Shown: piece after piece, positions 1 to 8,186 of the stretch | How positions within the stretch are numbered: the stretch's first letter is position 1 | Layout: the number at the start of each line of letters is the position of its first letter | Assembly: GCF_014844075.1 (NCBI RefSeq) | Contig: NZ_CP062165.1 | Coordinates: forward strand, 2,170,001 to 2,234,000 | Reading direction: 5' to 3' | Source: Paenibacillus sp. JNUCC-31 | Lineage (GTDB): Bacteria; Bacillota; Bacilli; Paenibacillales; Paenibacillaceae | DNA length: 64,000 nucleotides | Made by a program: the position numbers and the translations under genes | The notes under the pieces: model-generated | Databases searched by the model: none | Told to the model about the DNA's origin: nothing | The model's input: the letters and a program-made list of their open reading frames with translations, nothing else

Positions 1-289
1 CCACCATGCTTGAGATCGTGGAATCCTTTGTTGCTTTGGGATGGTTGTCCCGGTAAAAACCTTTCAACCGCAGCTGGCTGTAACCCCAGTCCCCAATAAT
101 GTAATCGTACCGCTCCAGCACTTCGCTGTAACGGTCACGGAAGACTTCTGGATTCCAGCCCTCTTTGTGATTCTGGACGATTTCATAATTCTTACCGCCG
201 ATTTGTACAATGATTGGTTCTTTCGGTTTGTCTTGAACCGACTCCTGAACCGATTCGTGAACCTCTTCTTGACTTTTTTCTTCTTCCAA
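1..289 (-). CDS. yutD: YutD family protein (DUF1027), 3' end outside window
   Basis: The gene starts at a TTG (289-287) that follows a GGAGG box 8 bases upstream, just after the lipA stop, and runs off the left edge, so 96 codons are visible. The first 20 residues are a Glu/Gln-rich tail. Then comes a core containing YDYIIGDWGYSQLRLKGF, which I recognise as the YutD family signature. The family is widespread in Firmicutes and its biochemical role is unknown. It sits immediately downstream of lipA and is probably cotranscribed with it, as yutD lies near lipA in Bacillus subtilis. The TTG start was chosen because no ATG has a ribosome binding site in this frame. Confidence 0.85.
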   Translation of the reverse strand, partial: MEEEKSQEEVHESVQESVQDKPKEPIIVQIGGKNYEIVQNHKEGWNPEVFRDRYSEVLERYDYIIGDWGYSQLRLKGFYRDNHPKATKDSTISSMV

Positions 290-303
290 CCTTGTATCCT
301 CCA

Positions 304-1203
304 TTATGCGTGAGATGCCGCCTGTTCAGCATTTTTCGCAGCCGATTTCACCTGCTCATGCGCATGGTAAGAGCTGCGGACCATAGGTCCGGATTCGACG
401 TGGCTGAATCCACGCTGCAGACCTTCCTGTTTCAGCGATGCGAACTCTTCTGGCGGATAATACTTCTCCACAAACAAATGTTTTTCCGATGGCTGCAGAT
501 ATTGACCAATCGTCATAATATCACAGTTCACAGCGCGCAGATCATCCATCGTTTGCAAAATTTCATGGTATTCTTCTCCTACACCAAGCATGATGCTTGA
601 TTTCGTCGGAATATTCGGCTGCATTTCCTTGGCACGAGCAAGCAATTCAAGTGAACGCTTGTATTTCGCCTTCGCACGTACTTTGTCTGACAACCGCTCA
701 ACCGTCTCAATGTTGTGATTCAGAATATCCGGTTTGGCATCCATTACAATCTGCAAGGATTCCCGATCACCCAGAAAGTCTGGAATGAGCACTTCCACAC
801 TGCATAACGGCAAACGACGGCGAACCGCCTTCACCGTCTCAGCAAAGATCGTTGCTCCTCCATCCTTCAGGTCGTCACGAGCCACACTCGTAATTACGCA
901 GTGCTGCAAGTTCATCTGTTCTGCCGCTTCCGCAACGCGTTCTGGTTCCTGCAAATCAAGCTCCGTTGGCAAGCCGGTATTTACCGCGCAAAAACGGCAT
1001 GCCCTTGTGCAAATATCACCCAAAATCATAAAAGTAGCCGTCCGATTGGCCCAACATTCATAAATATTCGGACACCGTGCTTCCTCACATACTGTATGCA
1101 GCGTTTTGGAACGCATCATCGTTTTCATTTCCTGATAGTTGTCGCCGGTTGTCAATTTGATCCGAATCCAGTCCGGTTTCGGTTCTTTAACACGTTTAGC
1201 CAA
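304..1203 (-). CDS. lipA: Lipoyl synthase
   Basis: This is a radical-SAM enzyme that inserts two sulfur atoms into protein-bound octanoyl groups to make the lipoyl cofactor of 2-oxoacid dehydrogenases and the glycine cleavage system. The 299 residues are full length. Two iron-sulfur cluster motifs are visible: CX4CX5C at residues 39, 44 and 50 (auxiliary cluster) and the radical-SAM CX3CX2C at 65, 69 and 72. The C-terminal RSSYHA motif typical of LipA is also present. The start codon is TTG at 1203-1201, with AAGG 9 bases upstream. yutD follows only 14 bases downstream, and the divergent lytH-like gene begins about 195 bases upstream. Alanine-rich residues at the very C-terminus are a common variable tail. 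Confidence 0.96.
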   Translation of the reverse strand: MAKRVKEPKPDWIRIKLTTGDNYQEMKTMMRSKTLHTVCEEARCPNIYECWANRTATFMILGDICTRACRFCAVNTGLPTELDLQEPERVAEAAEQMNLQHCVITSVARDDLKDGGATIFAETVKAVRRRLPLCSVEVLIPDFLGDRESLQIVMDAKPDILNHNIETVERLSDKVRAKAKYKRSLELLARAKEMQPNIPTKSSIMLGVGEEYHEILQTMDDLRAVNCDIMTIGQYLQPSEKHLFVEKYYPPEEFASLKQEGLQRGFSHVESGPMVRSSYHAHEQVKSAAKNAEQAASHA

Positions 1204-1397
1204 TGGGTAAAACCTTCTTTCTACTGAAGTTAGGCTGTTGCTCGGAACATATTATACCATGAAAGCACTGGAAAAACCCCCATTTGTCACATCTCATTCA
1301 TGGTGGATAAAATGGAGACTTTTGAAGAACGCTAGGTTATAGCTTGGTTTACCGGGCATCATGTGCATCATCTTATTGGAAAGGGGGCTGCTTCCCT

Positions 1398-2468
1398 GTG
1401 CAAGATCGCCTTACATCGCGTTTCACTTACTCCTTTTGGATCAAAACATTACTCGCAGGCACACTGCTTCTCCCATTCTTGCCTGTTGATGTTTACAGTG
1501 AACCGGCTACCGCTGATTCCAGACCACAGGCTGCTGAGCAAAAACCAGAGGACATTTTCGCTTCTCGCCGACACTTGTATGAAAGCATCGGTCAAATGAC
1601 TCAAATTCCCTGGTACAGGCTAGCAGCAATCGATCAATATGAACGAACCATCACACGTGCCCATCCCAAGGATCGCAAACATCCCGAACGGCTTACAGGC
1701 ATCTTCATGACTTCCCCAGCCTGGAGAGGCTGGTTGAACCCTGATGAGACGGATCAACAACCCGCGTCCATTATTTTTTTTAATGGGTATGGTCGTGATG
1801 GTTCTGGAGATGGCCTAGCAGATGCCAATAATGATCTGGATGTGCTTTACAGCATGGCTTCCGTTATTCAAAATTACGGGACGAAGCCCGAGGATTTCAA
1901 CATCGCCCTGTGGGAATATTATCACAACTCTCGGGCTGTTCAGCGCATTCAGCAATTCGCGAAATTATATGAGCATTTTGACAGCCTCAATCTCTTTGGT
2001 CATGCCTTTCCCGTCCCTCTCGGAACCAACTATTCATATCGCAGTACATGGGGCACCAAACGAAGTTGGGGCGGGTACCGTATCCATGAAGGCACAGATA
2101 TTTTCGCACCGTATGGCCTGCCTGTGCGCAGCACCTGTTACGGTATCGTGGAAATCAAGGGCTGGAATCCATTTGGCGGATGGCGCATCGGTATCCGGGA
2201 TCTGAACAACCATTATCACTATTACGCTCATCTATCGGGATTTGACAAGAACGCCCATATCGGCGAAGTGGTTTCTCCAGGCCAGATATTGGGCTGGGTG
2301 GGCAGCTCAGGCTATGGAAAACCGGGTACACAAGGCAAATTTCCTCCCCACCTGCATTATGGCATCTATCGTGACAGCGGGCTAAATGAATGGTCGTTCG
2401 ACCCTTACCCGCATCTGAAGCATTGGGAGCAAGAGGAACATAAACAGAAGAACACTAAAGCGAAGTAA
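1398..2468 (+). CDS. lytH: M23 family metallopeptidase, LytH-like sporulation endopeptidase
   Basis: A secreted zinc peptidase that cleaves peptidoglycan cross-bridge peptides. The B. subtilis counterpart next to yunB is LytH (YunA), an L-Ala-D-Glu endopeptidase that matures spore cortex. I place the start at GTG 1398, 10 bases after an AAGGGGG box. It gives 356 residues beginning with a basic N-terminus and a hydrophobic segment near residues 13-30, a signal peptide or anchor. The M23 catalytic domain lies in the C-terminal third, with the metal ligands in HEGTD and HLHYG and a conserved YYAHL. The region between, about residues 40-220, is charged and less typical. An upstream in-frame TTG at 1344 lacks a ribosome binding site. 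The lytH name rests on synteny and domain content. Confidence 0.85.
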   Translation: MQDRLTSRFTYSFWIKTLLAGTLLLPFLPVDVYSEPATADSRPQAAEQKPEDIFASRRHLYESIGQMTQIPWYRLAAIDQYERTITRAHPKDRKHPERLTGIFMTSPAWRGWLNPDETDQQPASIIFFNGYGRDGSGDGLADANNDLDVLYSMASVIQNYGTKPEDFNIALWEYYHNSRAVQRIQQFAKLYEHFDSLNLFGHAFPVPLGTNYSYRSTWGTKRSWGGYRIHEGTDIFAPYGLPVRSTCYGIVEIKGWNPFGGWRIGIRDLNNHYHYYAHLSGFDKNAHIGEVVSPGQILGWVGSSGYGKPGTQGKFPPHLHYGIYRDSGLNEWSFDPYPHLKHWEQEEHKQKNTKAK

Positions 2469-2511
2469 AGCCAAAATAACGAGTCACAACCTAACGAATC
2501 GACTACGTAAA

Positions 2512-2568
2512 TAAAGGGGTGTCCCACGTCATGTTTAATGACATATGGACCCCCCTTTATTTTTTTGG
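2512..2568 (+). terminator. Intrinsic terminator of the lytH-like gene
   Basis: A long GC-rich stem (AAAGGGGTGTCC pairing imperfectly with GGACCCCCCTTT) encloses a second small stem GTCAT/ATGAC and is followed by a run of T residues. It lies 45 bases after the stop codon and probably serves both this gene and the convergent yunB. Confidence 0.85.
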
Positions 2569-2591
2569 ATATTCACTTTGATTTTGATCCA

Positions 2592-3476
2592 TTAGTGATT
2601 CACATCGGCGTCAAGCTGCAATCCCCCATTTGGATCAGATAAATCCGGCTCAATCTCCAGTTCATTTTCGTTCGGACTGTTAGTTGGTCCCTGCTGTTGA
2701 GTTGGGGGTCCAGGGCTGGGCGTTCCTCCATGTCCACTCGATACACCTGTCTGACCCGAAGGCAACGCAATCGCGGGTGCATTGCTGCCGTTACTGCCAA
2801 CGGGCTTGCCCTGATTATCGTAGTAGTACATTGGGACATCCCCGACCACCAATAGGTAGGATATCGGAATCTCCGTATCCACCGTCTCAGGCTCCATGTC
2901 AAAGGGCACCACCACCGCAACTTCGGCAATGATGTGAATATACACTTCCACCAGAATCATGTTAATTCCGGCATTCTGCTGGCGAGTGTTCAGGTCAACC
3001 TTAACAGCTCCCTGGGGCTCGATTCGGACGGGTATACTTGGACCAAACGATGCCAAGACCGGGCTGCCCAAAGCCTGACCAAGCGGAATTTTTTCTTTTA
3101 ACATATGCACGTTCTGCAATGTGGATTGCACGATGTTCATCGTACTTGCGGTAATCCGCATATGCTCATCATAATTCAGCATGAACCCAGACACTTTTCC
3201 GGCTGTATCGGTTTTCCAGTCAATTAGTCCTTCGGTGGATTTGCCTTCGGAGACTTGCGCTGTAATCGCCGTGTTGATCGCTTCCGTCGCAATCTGCTTC
3301 ACTCTGATCTTGGCCAAATGCATAATGGGCGGTTTCATTTTCTTATCCACGTAAGCAAAACCCTGCATTAAACAGAACACTGTTACCAATAAAATAATCA
3401 ACCACATTTTGCGCCTGCCGCTTGGCGGTTTGCGGCTTCTTCGGCTTCTTCTGCTCCGCCATCGTCTTCTCATCAT
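2592..3476 (-). CDS. yunB: Sporulation protein YunB
   Basis: YunB is a sigma-E-controlled protein needed for efficient spore formation in B. subtilis; its biochemical role is unknown. The 294-residue product starts at ATG 3476, 8 bases after a GGAGGGAGGG box. The first 25 residues are almost entirely Arg/Ser/Lys, followed by one membrane segment (about 24-42) and an extracytoplasmic domain with the family core (GQALGSPVLASFGP, NAGINMILVEVY, VPFDMEPETVDTEIPISYLLVVGDVP). The last 70 residues are a low-complexity Pro/Gly/Ser/Gln tail longer than in Bacillus homologues. It is convergent with the lytH-like gene, its usual neighbour. Confidence 0.9.
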   Translation of the reverse strand: MMRRRWRSRRSRRSRKPPSGRRKMWLIILLVTVFCLMQGFAYVDKKMKPPIMHLAKIRVKQIATEAINTAITAQVSEGKSTEGLIDWKTDTAGKVSGFMLNYDEHMRITASTMNIVQSTLQNVHMLKEKIPLGQALGSPVLASFGPSIPVRIEPQGAVKVDLNTRQQNAGINMILVEVYIHIIAEVAVVVPFDMEPETVDTEIPISYLLVVGDVPMYYYDNQGKPVGSNGSNAPAIALPSGQTGVSSGHGGTPSPGPPTQQQGPTNSPNENELEIEPDLSDPNGGLQLDADVNH

Positions 3477-3591
3477 CGGGCATCCCTCCCTCCGGGATGA
3501 GCTAAAGGCTATATATTATCCTTATGCACCGTTGTCCCGAAAAAGAAGGACAGCGCCTGCTCATGAGGAATCTCATCATCTTTTACTAAAA

Positions 3592-3638
3592 TAAAAAAGC
3601 CTTCCACCAGCAGATTTCTCTGCAAGGCGGAAGGCTTG
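3592..3638 (-). terminator. Intrinsic terminator after the transaldolase gene
   Basis: On the minus strand AAGCCTTCC pairs with GGAAGGCTT, with a nested GCAGA/TCTGC hairpin in the loop, followed by TTTTTTATTTT. It ends the zwf-gnd-fsa series. Confidence 0.9.
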
Positions 3639-3682
3639 TATGGAACACAGACGCTGGAGGCCAAGTCAATGTCCGCAATTTA

Positions 3683-4327
3683 TTACTTTGGAACAGACTC
3701 CCAATCTTTCAGGAAGCGCTCAATACCGCTGTCTGTCAGTGGGTGTTTCCACAATGTTGGCAGGAGCGAACCCGGAATGGTCGCAATGTGCGCACCGGAA
3801 AGGGCTGCATCCTCTACATGTTTGATATTACGGATGCTTGCTGCAATAATTTCGGAAGGCAGATCATACGTATCGAGAATGAGACGCAGATCCCGAATCA
3901 GCTTCATACCATCCACCGCAATATCATCCAGACGGCCAACAAATGGACTGATATAGGTAGCACCGGCTTTCGCCGCCATCAGACCCTGTGCTGCTGAGAA
4001 AATCAGCGTCACATTGGTTTTAATTCCTTTTTGCGTCAGTTCATGACAAGCATAGAGTCCATCTTCGGTCATCGGTAGTTTAATCACTACATTCGGTGCC
4101 CATTCTGCAATTTCATAAGCTTCCTTCAACATATCCTCGGCTTTGAGGCCGATGACTTCAGCGCTGACTGGGCCTTTAACAACGCCACAGATCTCCTGAA
4201 TCACTTCTTTAAATACGCGACCTTCTTTGGCAATCAAAGACGGGTTAGTCGTGACTCCATCCACCAGACCAAGACGTTCGATCCGTTTGATTTCTTCAAC
4301 ATTACCAGTATCCAAGAAAAATTTCAT
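3683..4327 (-). CDS. fsa: Small transaldolase / fructose-6-phosphate aldolase family protein
   Basis: A 214-residue TIM-barrel aldolase of the short transaldolase subfamily (B. subtilis YwjH/Tal type). It begins [10 protein letters not shown], and the Schiff-base lysine is in the NVVIKLPMT motif. [11 protein letters not shown] and the SPFVGRLDD segment are also characteristic. The reaction is either transaldolase (sedoheptulose-7-P + glyceraldehyde-3-P) or fructose-6-P cleavage; sequence alone does not separate them, but location behind gnd and zwf favours a pentose-phosphate transaldolase. The start is the ATG at 4327, 6 bases after GGAGGAG; an upstream in-frame extension (to 4363) has no ribosome binding site. 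It lies 87 bases downstream of gnd with no terminator between, so cotranscription is likely. Confidence 0.9.
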   Translation of the reverse strand: MKFFLDTGNVEEIKRIERLGLVDGVTTNPSLIAKEGRVFKEVIQEICGVVKGPVSAEVIGLKAEDMLKEAYEIAEWAPNVVIKLPMTEDGLYACHELTQKGIKTNVTLIFSAAQGLMAAKAGATYISPFVGRLDDIAVDGMKLIRDLRLILDTYDLPSEIIAASIRNIKHVEDAALSGAHIATIPGSLLPTLWKHPLTDSGIERFLKDWESVPK

Positions 4328-4414
4328 GATATGTTCTCCTCCACTTGATGAATTTGTAAACAACTATGCTTATCATTACCCGATTATCCACATATGTTAA
4401 CAGTTATATATAAA

Positions 4415-5308
4415 TTAATTTTTTTCTACAGCGTGACCGCCAAATTCGTTACGCAATGCAGCGACAACTTTTCCTGTGAATGTGTCTGTTTCCAGGGAGC
4501 GGTAACGCATTAGCAGAGACAACGCAATAACTGGTGTAGCAGTTTGCAGGTCAAATGCCGTTTCAACTGTCCAGCGTCCTTCTCCTGACGAATGCATAAC
4601 CCCTTTGATTTCATCCAGGTTAGCGTCTTTGGAGAAGGCACGCTCTGTCAATTCCATCAGCCAAGAACGAATAACGGAACCGTTGTTCCATACACGAGCC
4701 ACTTTTTCGAAGTCGAAGTCGAAGCCGCTTTTCTCCAATACGTCAAAACCTTCACCGATGGAAGCCATCATACCGTACTCGATACCGTTGTGTACCATTT
4801 TGAGGAAGTGACCGCTACCCGCTTTACCTGCATACAGATAACCATTCTCTACAGCCGTATCTTTGAAAGCCGGCTCAACGATCGCCCAAGCCTCAGGGTC
4901 TCCACCAATCATGTAGCATGCACCATTCCGTGCGCCTTCCATACCACCGGAAGTACCTGCATCCATGTAGTGGATACCAGATGGTTTCAATTCTTCGTAA
5001 CGACGAATGGACTCTTTGTAGTGCGAGTTACCTGCTTCAATGATGATGTCGCCTTTGGACAACAGCGGACTAACTTCAGCCAGTACAGCGTCAACCACGT
5101 TGTGGGGAACCATGATCCACAATACACGTGGAGATTCCAAAGATTCAACCATCTCTTTGTAAGAAGAAACGCCTTGCGCTCCGTATTCTTTCATTTCGTT
5201 TACTGCTTCTGCATTCAGGTCAAATGCAACCACTTCATGTTTGTGATCAATCAGGTTTCTGCCCAGGTTCAATCCCATTTTACCCAATCCAATAAGTCCA
5301 AGTTTCAT
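4415..5308 (-). CDS. gnd: 6-phosphogluconate dehydrogenase, short (YqeC/GndA-like) form
   Basis: Oxidatively decarboxylates 6-phosphogluconate to ribulose-5-phosphate. The 297-residue length marks the short bacterial/archaeal subfamily, not the usual 470-residue dimeric form. The N-terminal Rossmann fold has GLIGLGKMGLNLG. Strand beta-2 ends in FDLNAE: an acidic Asp where NADP-dependent enzymes carry Asn-Arg, which suggests NAD preference (inference from family knowledge). Substrate motifs are AGNSHYKES, DAGTSGGMEGA and the catalytic GSGHFLKMVHNGIEY. The start is ATG 5308 with AGGAGG 9 bases upstream. A long intergenic gap with a large inverted repeat separates it from zwf upstream. Confidence 0.94.
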   Translation of the reverse strand: MKLGLIGLGKMGLNLGRNLIDHKHEVVAFDLNAEAVNEMKEYGAQGVSSYKEMVESLESPRVLWIMVPHNVVDAVLAEVSPLLSKGDIIIEAGNSHYKESIRRYEELKPSGIHYMDAGTSGGMEGARNGACYMIGGDPEAWAIVEPAFKDTAVENGYLYAGKAGSGHFLKMVHNGIEYGMMASIGEGFDVLEKSGFDFDFEKVARVWNNGSVIRSWLMELTERAFSKDANLDEIKGVMHSSGEGRWTVETAFDLQTATPVIALSLLMRYRSLETDTFTGKVVAALRNEFGGHAVEKN

Positions 5309-5705
5309 TGCTAAGTTCCTCCTGTTATGAACATTTCTAATTTTTTTACGGTCAATTTCAAAAGAATGACTTAACATGTGGCGCAGCAGCCGTTCCGGTT
5401 ACGAATCGTTCTTTCGATCGCTGTTGTCTCCATATTTTCTTGATTAATAATGTTAATGGTTAAAATATGGAGACAAAGGCGAACGCTCTGCTTCTTCAGA
5501 ATCGATTTCGTCCCCTTCACTACTCACGCGTAATTGTTATGAACTGATTTGAATTGAGCCGCTAATCTATATCAAAAATTTTCGCTGCCTTCCGAATATT
5601 ACCGGAAGGACTTATGCAAAATTGGAACGGTATACCTCATAAAAATTTGTATATTATCAAGGAGAACGTACCGTTCTCTTCTCTGATGCTGCTCTTACAT
5701 TAGTC
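5309..5705. other. 397-bp gap between zwf and gnd with inverted repeats
   Basis: No gene is visible. It holds a perfect 15-bp inverted repeat (5424-5438 with 5462-5476) around a 23-base AT-rich loop, a CCTTCCG/CGGAAGG hairpin at 5588-5611 and a GAGAACG/CGTTCTC hairpin with a 3-base loop at 5662-5678 just after the zwf stop. None has a good T-run. A weak promoter-like TTGAAA...TAGAAA lies close to the gnd start. Confidence 0.6.
5424..5476. repeat. Large perfect inverted repeat upstream of gnd
   Basis: TTGTCTCCATATTTT (5424-5438) is the exact reverse complement of 5462-5476. The 23-base loop itself contains ATTAA/TTAAT. As RNA it would fold into a long hairpin in the leader of gnd; as DNA it could be an operator. 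No T-run follows on either strand, so it is not a standard terminator. Confidence 0.8.
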
Positions 5706-7160
5706 TTACCACCAACGATAACCATTCTCTGCAATCAGACGATCTGCTGAATCCGGTCCTTGTGAACCTGCGTTGTACGTATCCAATGGCACACTGCCAT
5801 CCTGGAATGCTTCCAAGATCGGCTGTACCCACTGCCAAGCGAGTTCAACTTCATTCCAGTGAGCGAAGAATGTGGAATCGCCACGCATCGCGTCAAAGAT
5901 CAGGTTTTCGTAAGCTTCCGGAATGTTGCGTTCACCTGAGTTGAAATTCATATGCATTGCTTCCACTTCGCCTTGGTTGAGTGGATTTTTCGCATTCAAT
6001 TGAAGCGAGATGCTTTCTTTCGGACCAATTTCAATTGTAAGCAGGTTAGGCTCCGTTGTATTTTCGGATTCATGACCTGTTTTAAGTGGAGACTTGAATT
6101 CAACAACAATTCTGGTCGATTTTTCAGCCAGGCGTTTGCCTGTACGAATGTAAAATGGAACCTCGCTCCAGAATGGATCATCGATCCACAGTCTCGCGGC
6201 AACATAGGTCTCATTCTGAGAACCGGCTGGAATGCCAGGCTCGTCCAGGTATCCAACAACCGAAGTACCTTGCAGTTCCCCTGCTCCATATTGGGCGCGA
6301 ACGACTTCAGAAGCGATATTCTCTTTCGTCAAGGGACGAAGAGCTTCAGCGATTTTCTGCTTTTTGAATTGAATTTCTTCCGGTGTGCAGCGTTTTGGCA
6401 AATGCAAACCAATCATCATCAGCAATTGAAGCATATGGTTTTGGAACATGTCACGAAGGGCTCCGCTTTGGTCATAATATGCGGCACGCTCTTCAACACC
6501 AACTGTTTCACTTGCTGTAATCTGTACATTGGCAATGTAACGGTTGGACCACAACGCCTGAATAACCGGATTCGCGTAAGTAAGGGTTTCGATATTTTGC
6601 ACCATCGGTTTTCCAAGGAAATGGTCAATACGGTAGATTTCTTCTTCCGCAAAGGTATTGCTCAGTTTCTCATTCAGTTCACGCGCGGATTGCAGATCAT
6701 GTCCGAATGGTTTTTCAATGATCAGTTTCTTCCAGCCTTTGGTGTTGCCCAAGCCGCTCTCCTGAATGTTCAGTGCAATTGGCTCAAAGAATTCTGGCGC
6801 TACCGACATGTAGAACATGCGATTTTCCGGGATGCTCAGTTCTTGTTCACGCTGCTCAACGAGTTTAAGCAGTCTGGTGTAATCTTCAAGCTTGGTATTA
6901 TTCAGAGAACAATAACGGAAAGCCCCAATGAAATCGCGTACCTGAGATTGTTCTTCAGGCGTTTGCCGTGAGAATTCATGCAGCGACTTTTCCACATTCG
7001 CCTGGAAGTCAGTATCCGACAATTCACGCCGTCCAAGACCGATAACGGAGAAGGATTTTGGCATTTTTGAATCAATGTACAAATTATATAATGCAGGGTA
7101 AATCTTGCGTTTGGCTAAATCGCCTGTTGCCCCGAAGAGGACAAATGTCATTGCGTCCAT
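5706..7160 (-). CDS. zwf: Glucose-6-phosphate 1-dehydrogenase (first copy)
   Basis: Oxidises glucose-6-phosphate to 6-phosphogluconolactone with reduction of NADP, the entry step of the oxidative pentose phosphate pathway. It has 484 residues. The nucleotide-binding motif GATGDLAKRK is at about residues 10-19, the phosphate-binding EKPFGHDLQSA is visible, and RIDHFLGK holds the catalytic histidine region. The start is ATG 7160, 8 bases after AGGAGG. It heads a leftward series with gnd and a transaldolase gene. A paralogue, clearly diverged (for example RIDHYLGK and a longer N-terminus), lies at 15.7-17.3 kb. Confidence 0.96.
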   Translation of the reverse strand: MDAMTFVLFGATGDLAKRKIYPALYNLYIDSKMPKSFSVIGLGRRELSDTDFQANVEKSLHEFSRQTPEEQSQVRDFIGAFRYCSLNNTKLEDYTRLLKLVEQREQELSIPENRMFYMSVAPEFFEPIALNIQESGLGNTKGWKKLIIEKPFGHDLQSARELNEKLSNTFAEEEIYRIDHFLGKPMVQNIETLTYANPVIQALWSNRYIANVQITASETVGVEERAAYYDQSGALRDMFQNHMLQLLMMIGLHLPKRCTPEEIQFKKQKIAEALRPLTKENIASEVVRAQYGAGELQGTSVVGYLDEPGIPAGSQNETYVAARLWIDDPFWSEVPFYIRTGKRLAEKSTRIVVEFKSPLKTGHESENTTEPNLLTIEIGPKESISLQLNAKNPLNQGEVEAMHMNFNSGERNIPEAYENLIFDAMRGDSTFFAHWNEVELAWQWVQPILEAFQDGSVPLDTYNAGSQGPDSADRLIAENGYRWW

Positions 7161-7575
7161 TGGAGTGCCTCCTGTGATCTGTGCAGTATAGTATATGATG
7201 ATGCAAAATGTTCAAATCCAAGCATGACAAAAGACGGAATTATTGGGCGAGTTATCCCCCATACCTCCGTTTGTGTATCTGACCTGAATTAAACATGGAA
7301 CATTCCTTCTCTCCACAACCTTAATCAAGGTTATAAAATGTAACCAATTGAATTGACGTTACCCATATTACACCTGTCGTCACAATTCGTCAACAATCGT
7401 GTCGAACCTGTGAACACCCGTGTTTACAGGGTTTTTATTTAATGTTAACGCTTTATGTGGTAAGATTAAGAACAATTGGCATGTGACATTTTACACATAT
7501 GGCTTGTAGACACTCAGGTTACAATAAGTATACTAATGCTATAATAAGCATAACTAAATCAAAGGAGTACAACTT
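7161..7575. other. 415-bp divergent promoter region between zwf and the HxlR gene
   Basis: No gene is visible. Two overlapping palindromes lie at 7317-7332 (AACCTT/AAGGTT) and 7329-7345 (GGTTA/TAACC), close to where a zwf promoter would lie. The right end holds the HxlR-gene promoter. A TGTTAACG element near 7443 resembles a catabolite-responsive site but misses two conserved positions. Confidence 0.5.
7519..7551 (+). promoter_or_regulatory. Promoter and possible autoregulatory site of the HxlR gene
   Basis: TTACAA at 7519-7524 and TATAAT at 7540-7545 (preceded by TGC, an extended -10) are separated by 15 bases. AGTATACT (7527-7534) is a perfect palindrome inside the spacer, and ATGCT/AGCAT flank the -10, so a dimeric repressor could bind here. 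Confidence 0.45.
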
Positions 7576-7896
7576 ATGAGCGATGATGAGAATGCCAAGC
7601 AAATATGCGAAAAGGTGGAACAGTCTTATCAGATCATTGGCCGGAAATGGGTAGCTCTCATTATTCATACATTGATGGAAGAACCCAAACGATTCAGTGA
7701 AATTCACGCTTATATTCCAGACCTGAGCAAACGGGTACTTAATGAACGGATGAAAGAACTCGAGGAAGAGGGACTGGTCGTGCGTCATGTGGTTACGGAA
7801 CGTCCTGTTCGGACAGAATATATGTTGTCCCGCAAAGGTACGGAGCTCGGGCGCGCATTAAGCGCGGTGGAACGCTGGGCCGATAAGTGGCTGTAA
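7576..7896 (+). CDS. HxlR family winged-helix transcriptional regulator
   Basis: A 106-residue DNA-binding protein. The core (SYQIIGRKWVALIIHTLMEE, then PKRFSEIH and LSKRVLNERMKELEEEGLV) is the HxlR/DUF24 winged helix. A single cysteine lies at residue 11, the position of the redox-sensing cysteine in YodB/HypR-type members. Sensing of electrophiles or oxidants is therefore a reasonable guess (inference). The start is ATG 7576, with AAAGGAG 9 bases upstream. It is divergent from zwf, so it could control NADPH supply or itself. The neighbour on the right is convergent and unrelated. Confidence 0.88.
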   Translation: MSDDENAKQICEKVEQSYQIIGRKWVALIIHTLMEEPKRFSEIHAYIPDLSKRVLNERMKELEEEGLVVRHVVTERPVRTEYMLSRKGTELGRALSAVERWADKWL

Positions 7897-8131
7897 CACA
7901 TACTTTGAGGAAAAGTATAGGTTCTCATTCTATTTTAGGAAAGGCCTTATCTGTCGAGGAAGCTTTTCTCTCTAACTTCGACAACTGCTTCGAAAATTTT
8001 GAAATCACACTTAAAATTTCATCACAATAATGCGCTGACGCTACTTTTAATAACATCTGCAGTTACCTTCATGTAATTTAAAGTATGCTGCTGCGTTCAA
8101 AATGCTGCCAACAATGTAGACAACAAATAAA

Positions 8132-8167
8132 GCCAGTTCTCACAAATTCTGTGCGACTGGCCTCTTT
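8132..8167 (+). terminator. Bidirectional intrinsic terminator
   Basis: GCCAGT/ACTGGC with an inner CACA/TGTG stem, followed by CTCTTTTT on the plus strand and TTTATTT on the minus strand. It separates the HxlR gene from the convergent oxidoreductase. Confidence 0.8.
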
Positions 8168-8186
8168 TTATGTTATATAACTAATA

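Noticed and set aside
4592..5314. 240-codon plus-strand frame opposite gnd
   Set aside because: Antisense shadow of a well-identified gene.
5952..6971. 339-codon plus-strand frame opposite the first zwf
   Set aside because: Shadow of zwf; no ribosome binding site and a Phe/Arg/Cys-rich sequence unlike real proteins.
7440..7458. Catabolite-responsive element near TGTTAACGC
   Set aside because: Two of the fixed consensus positions are wrong.
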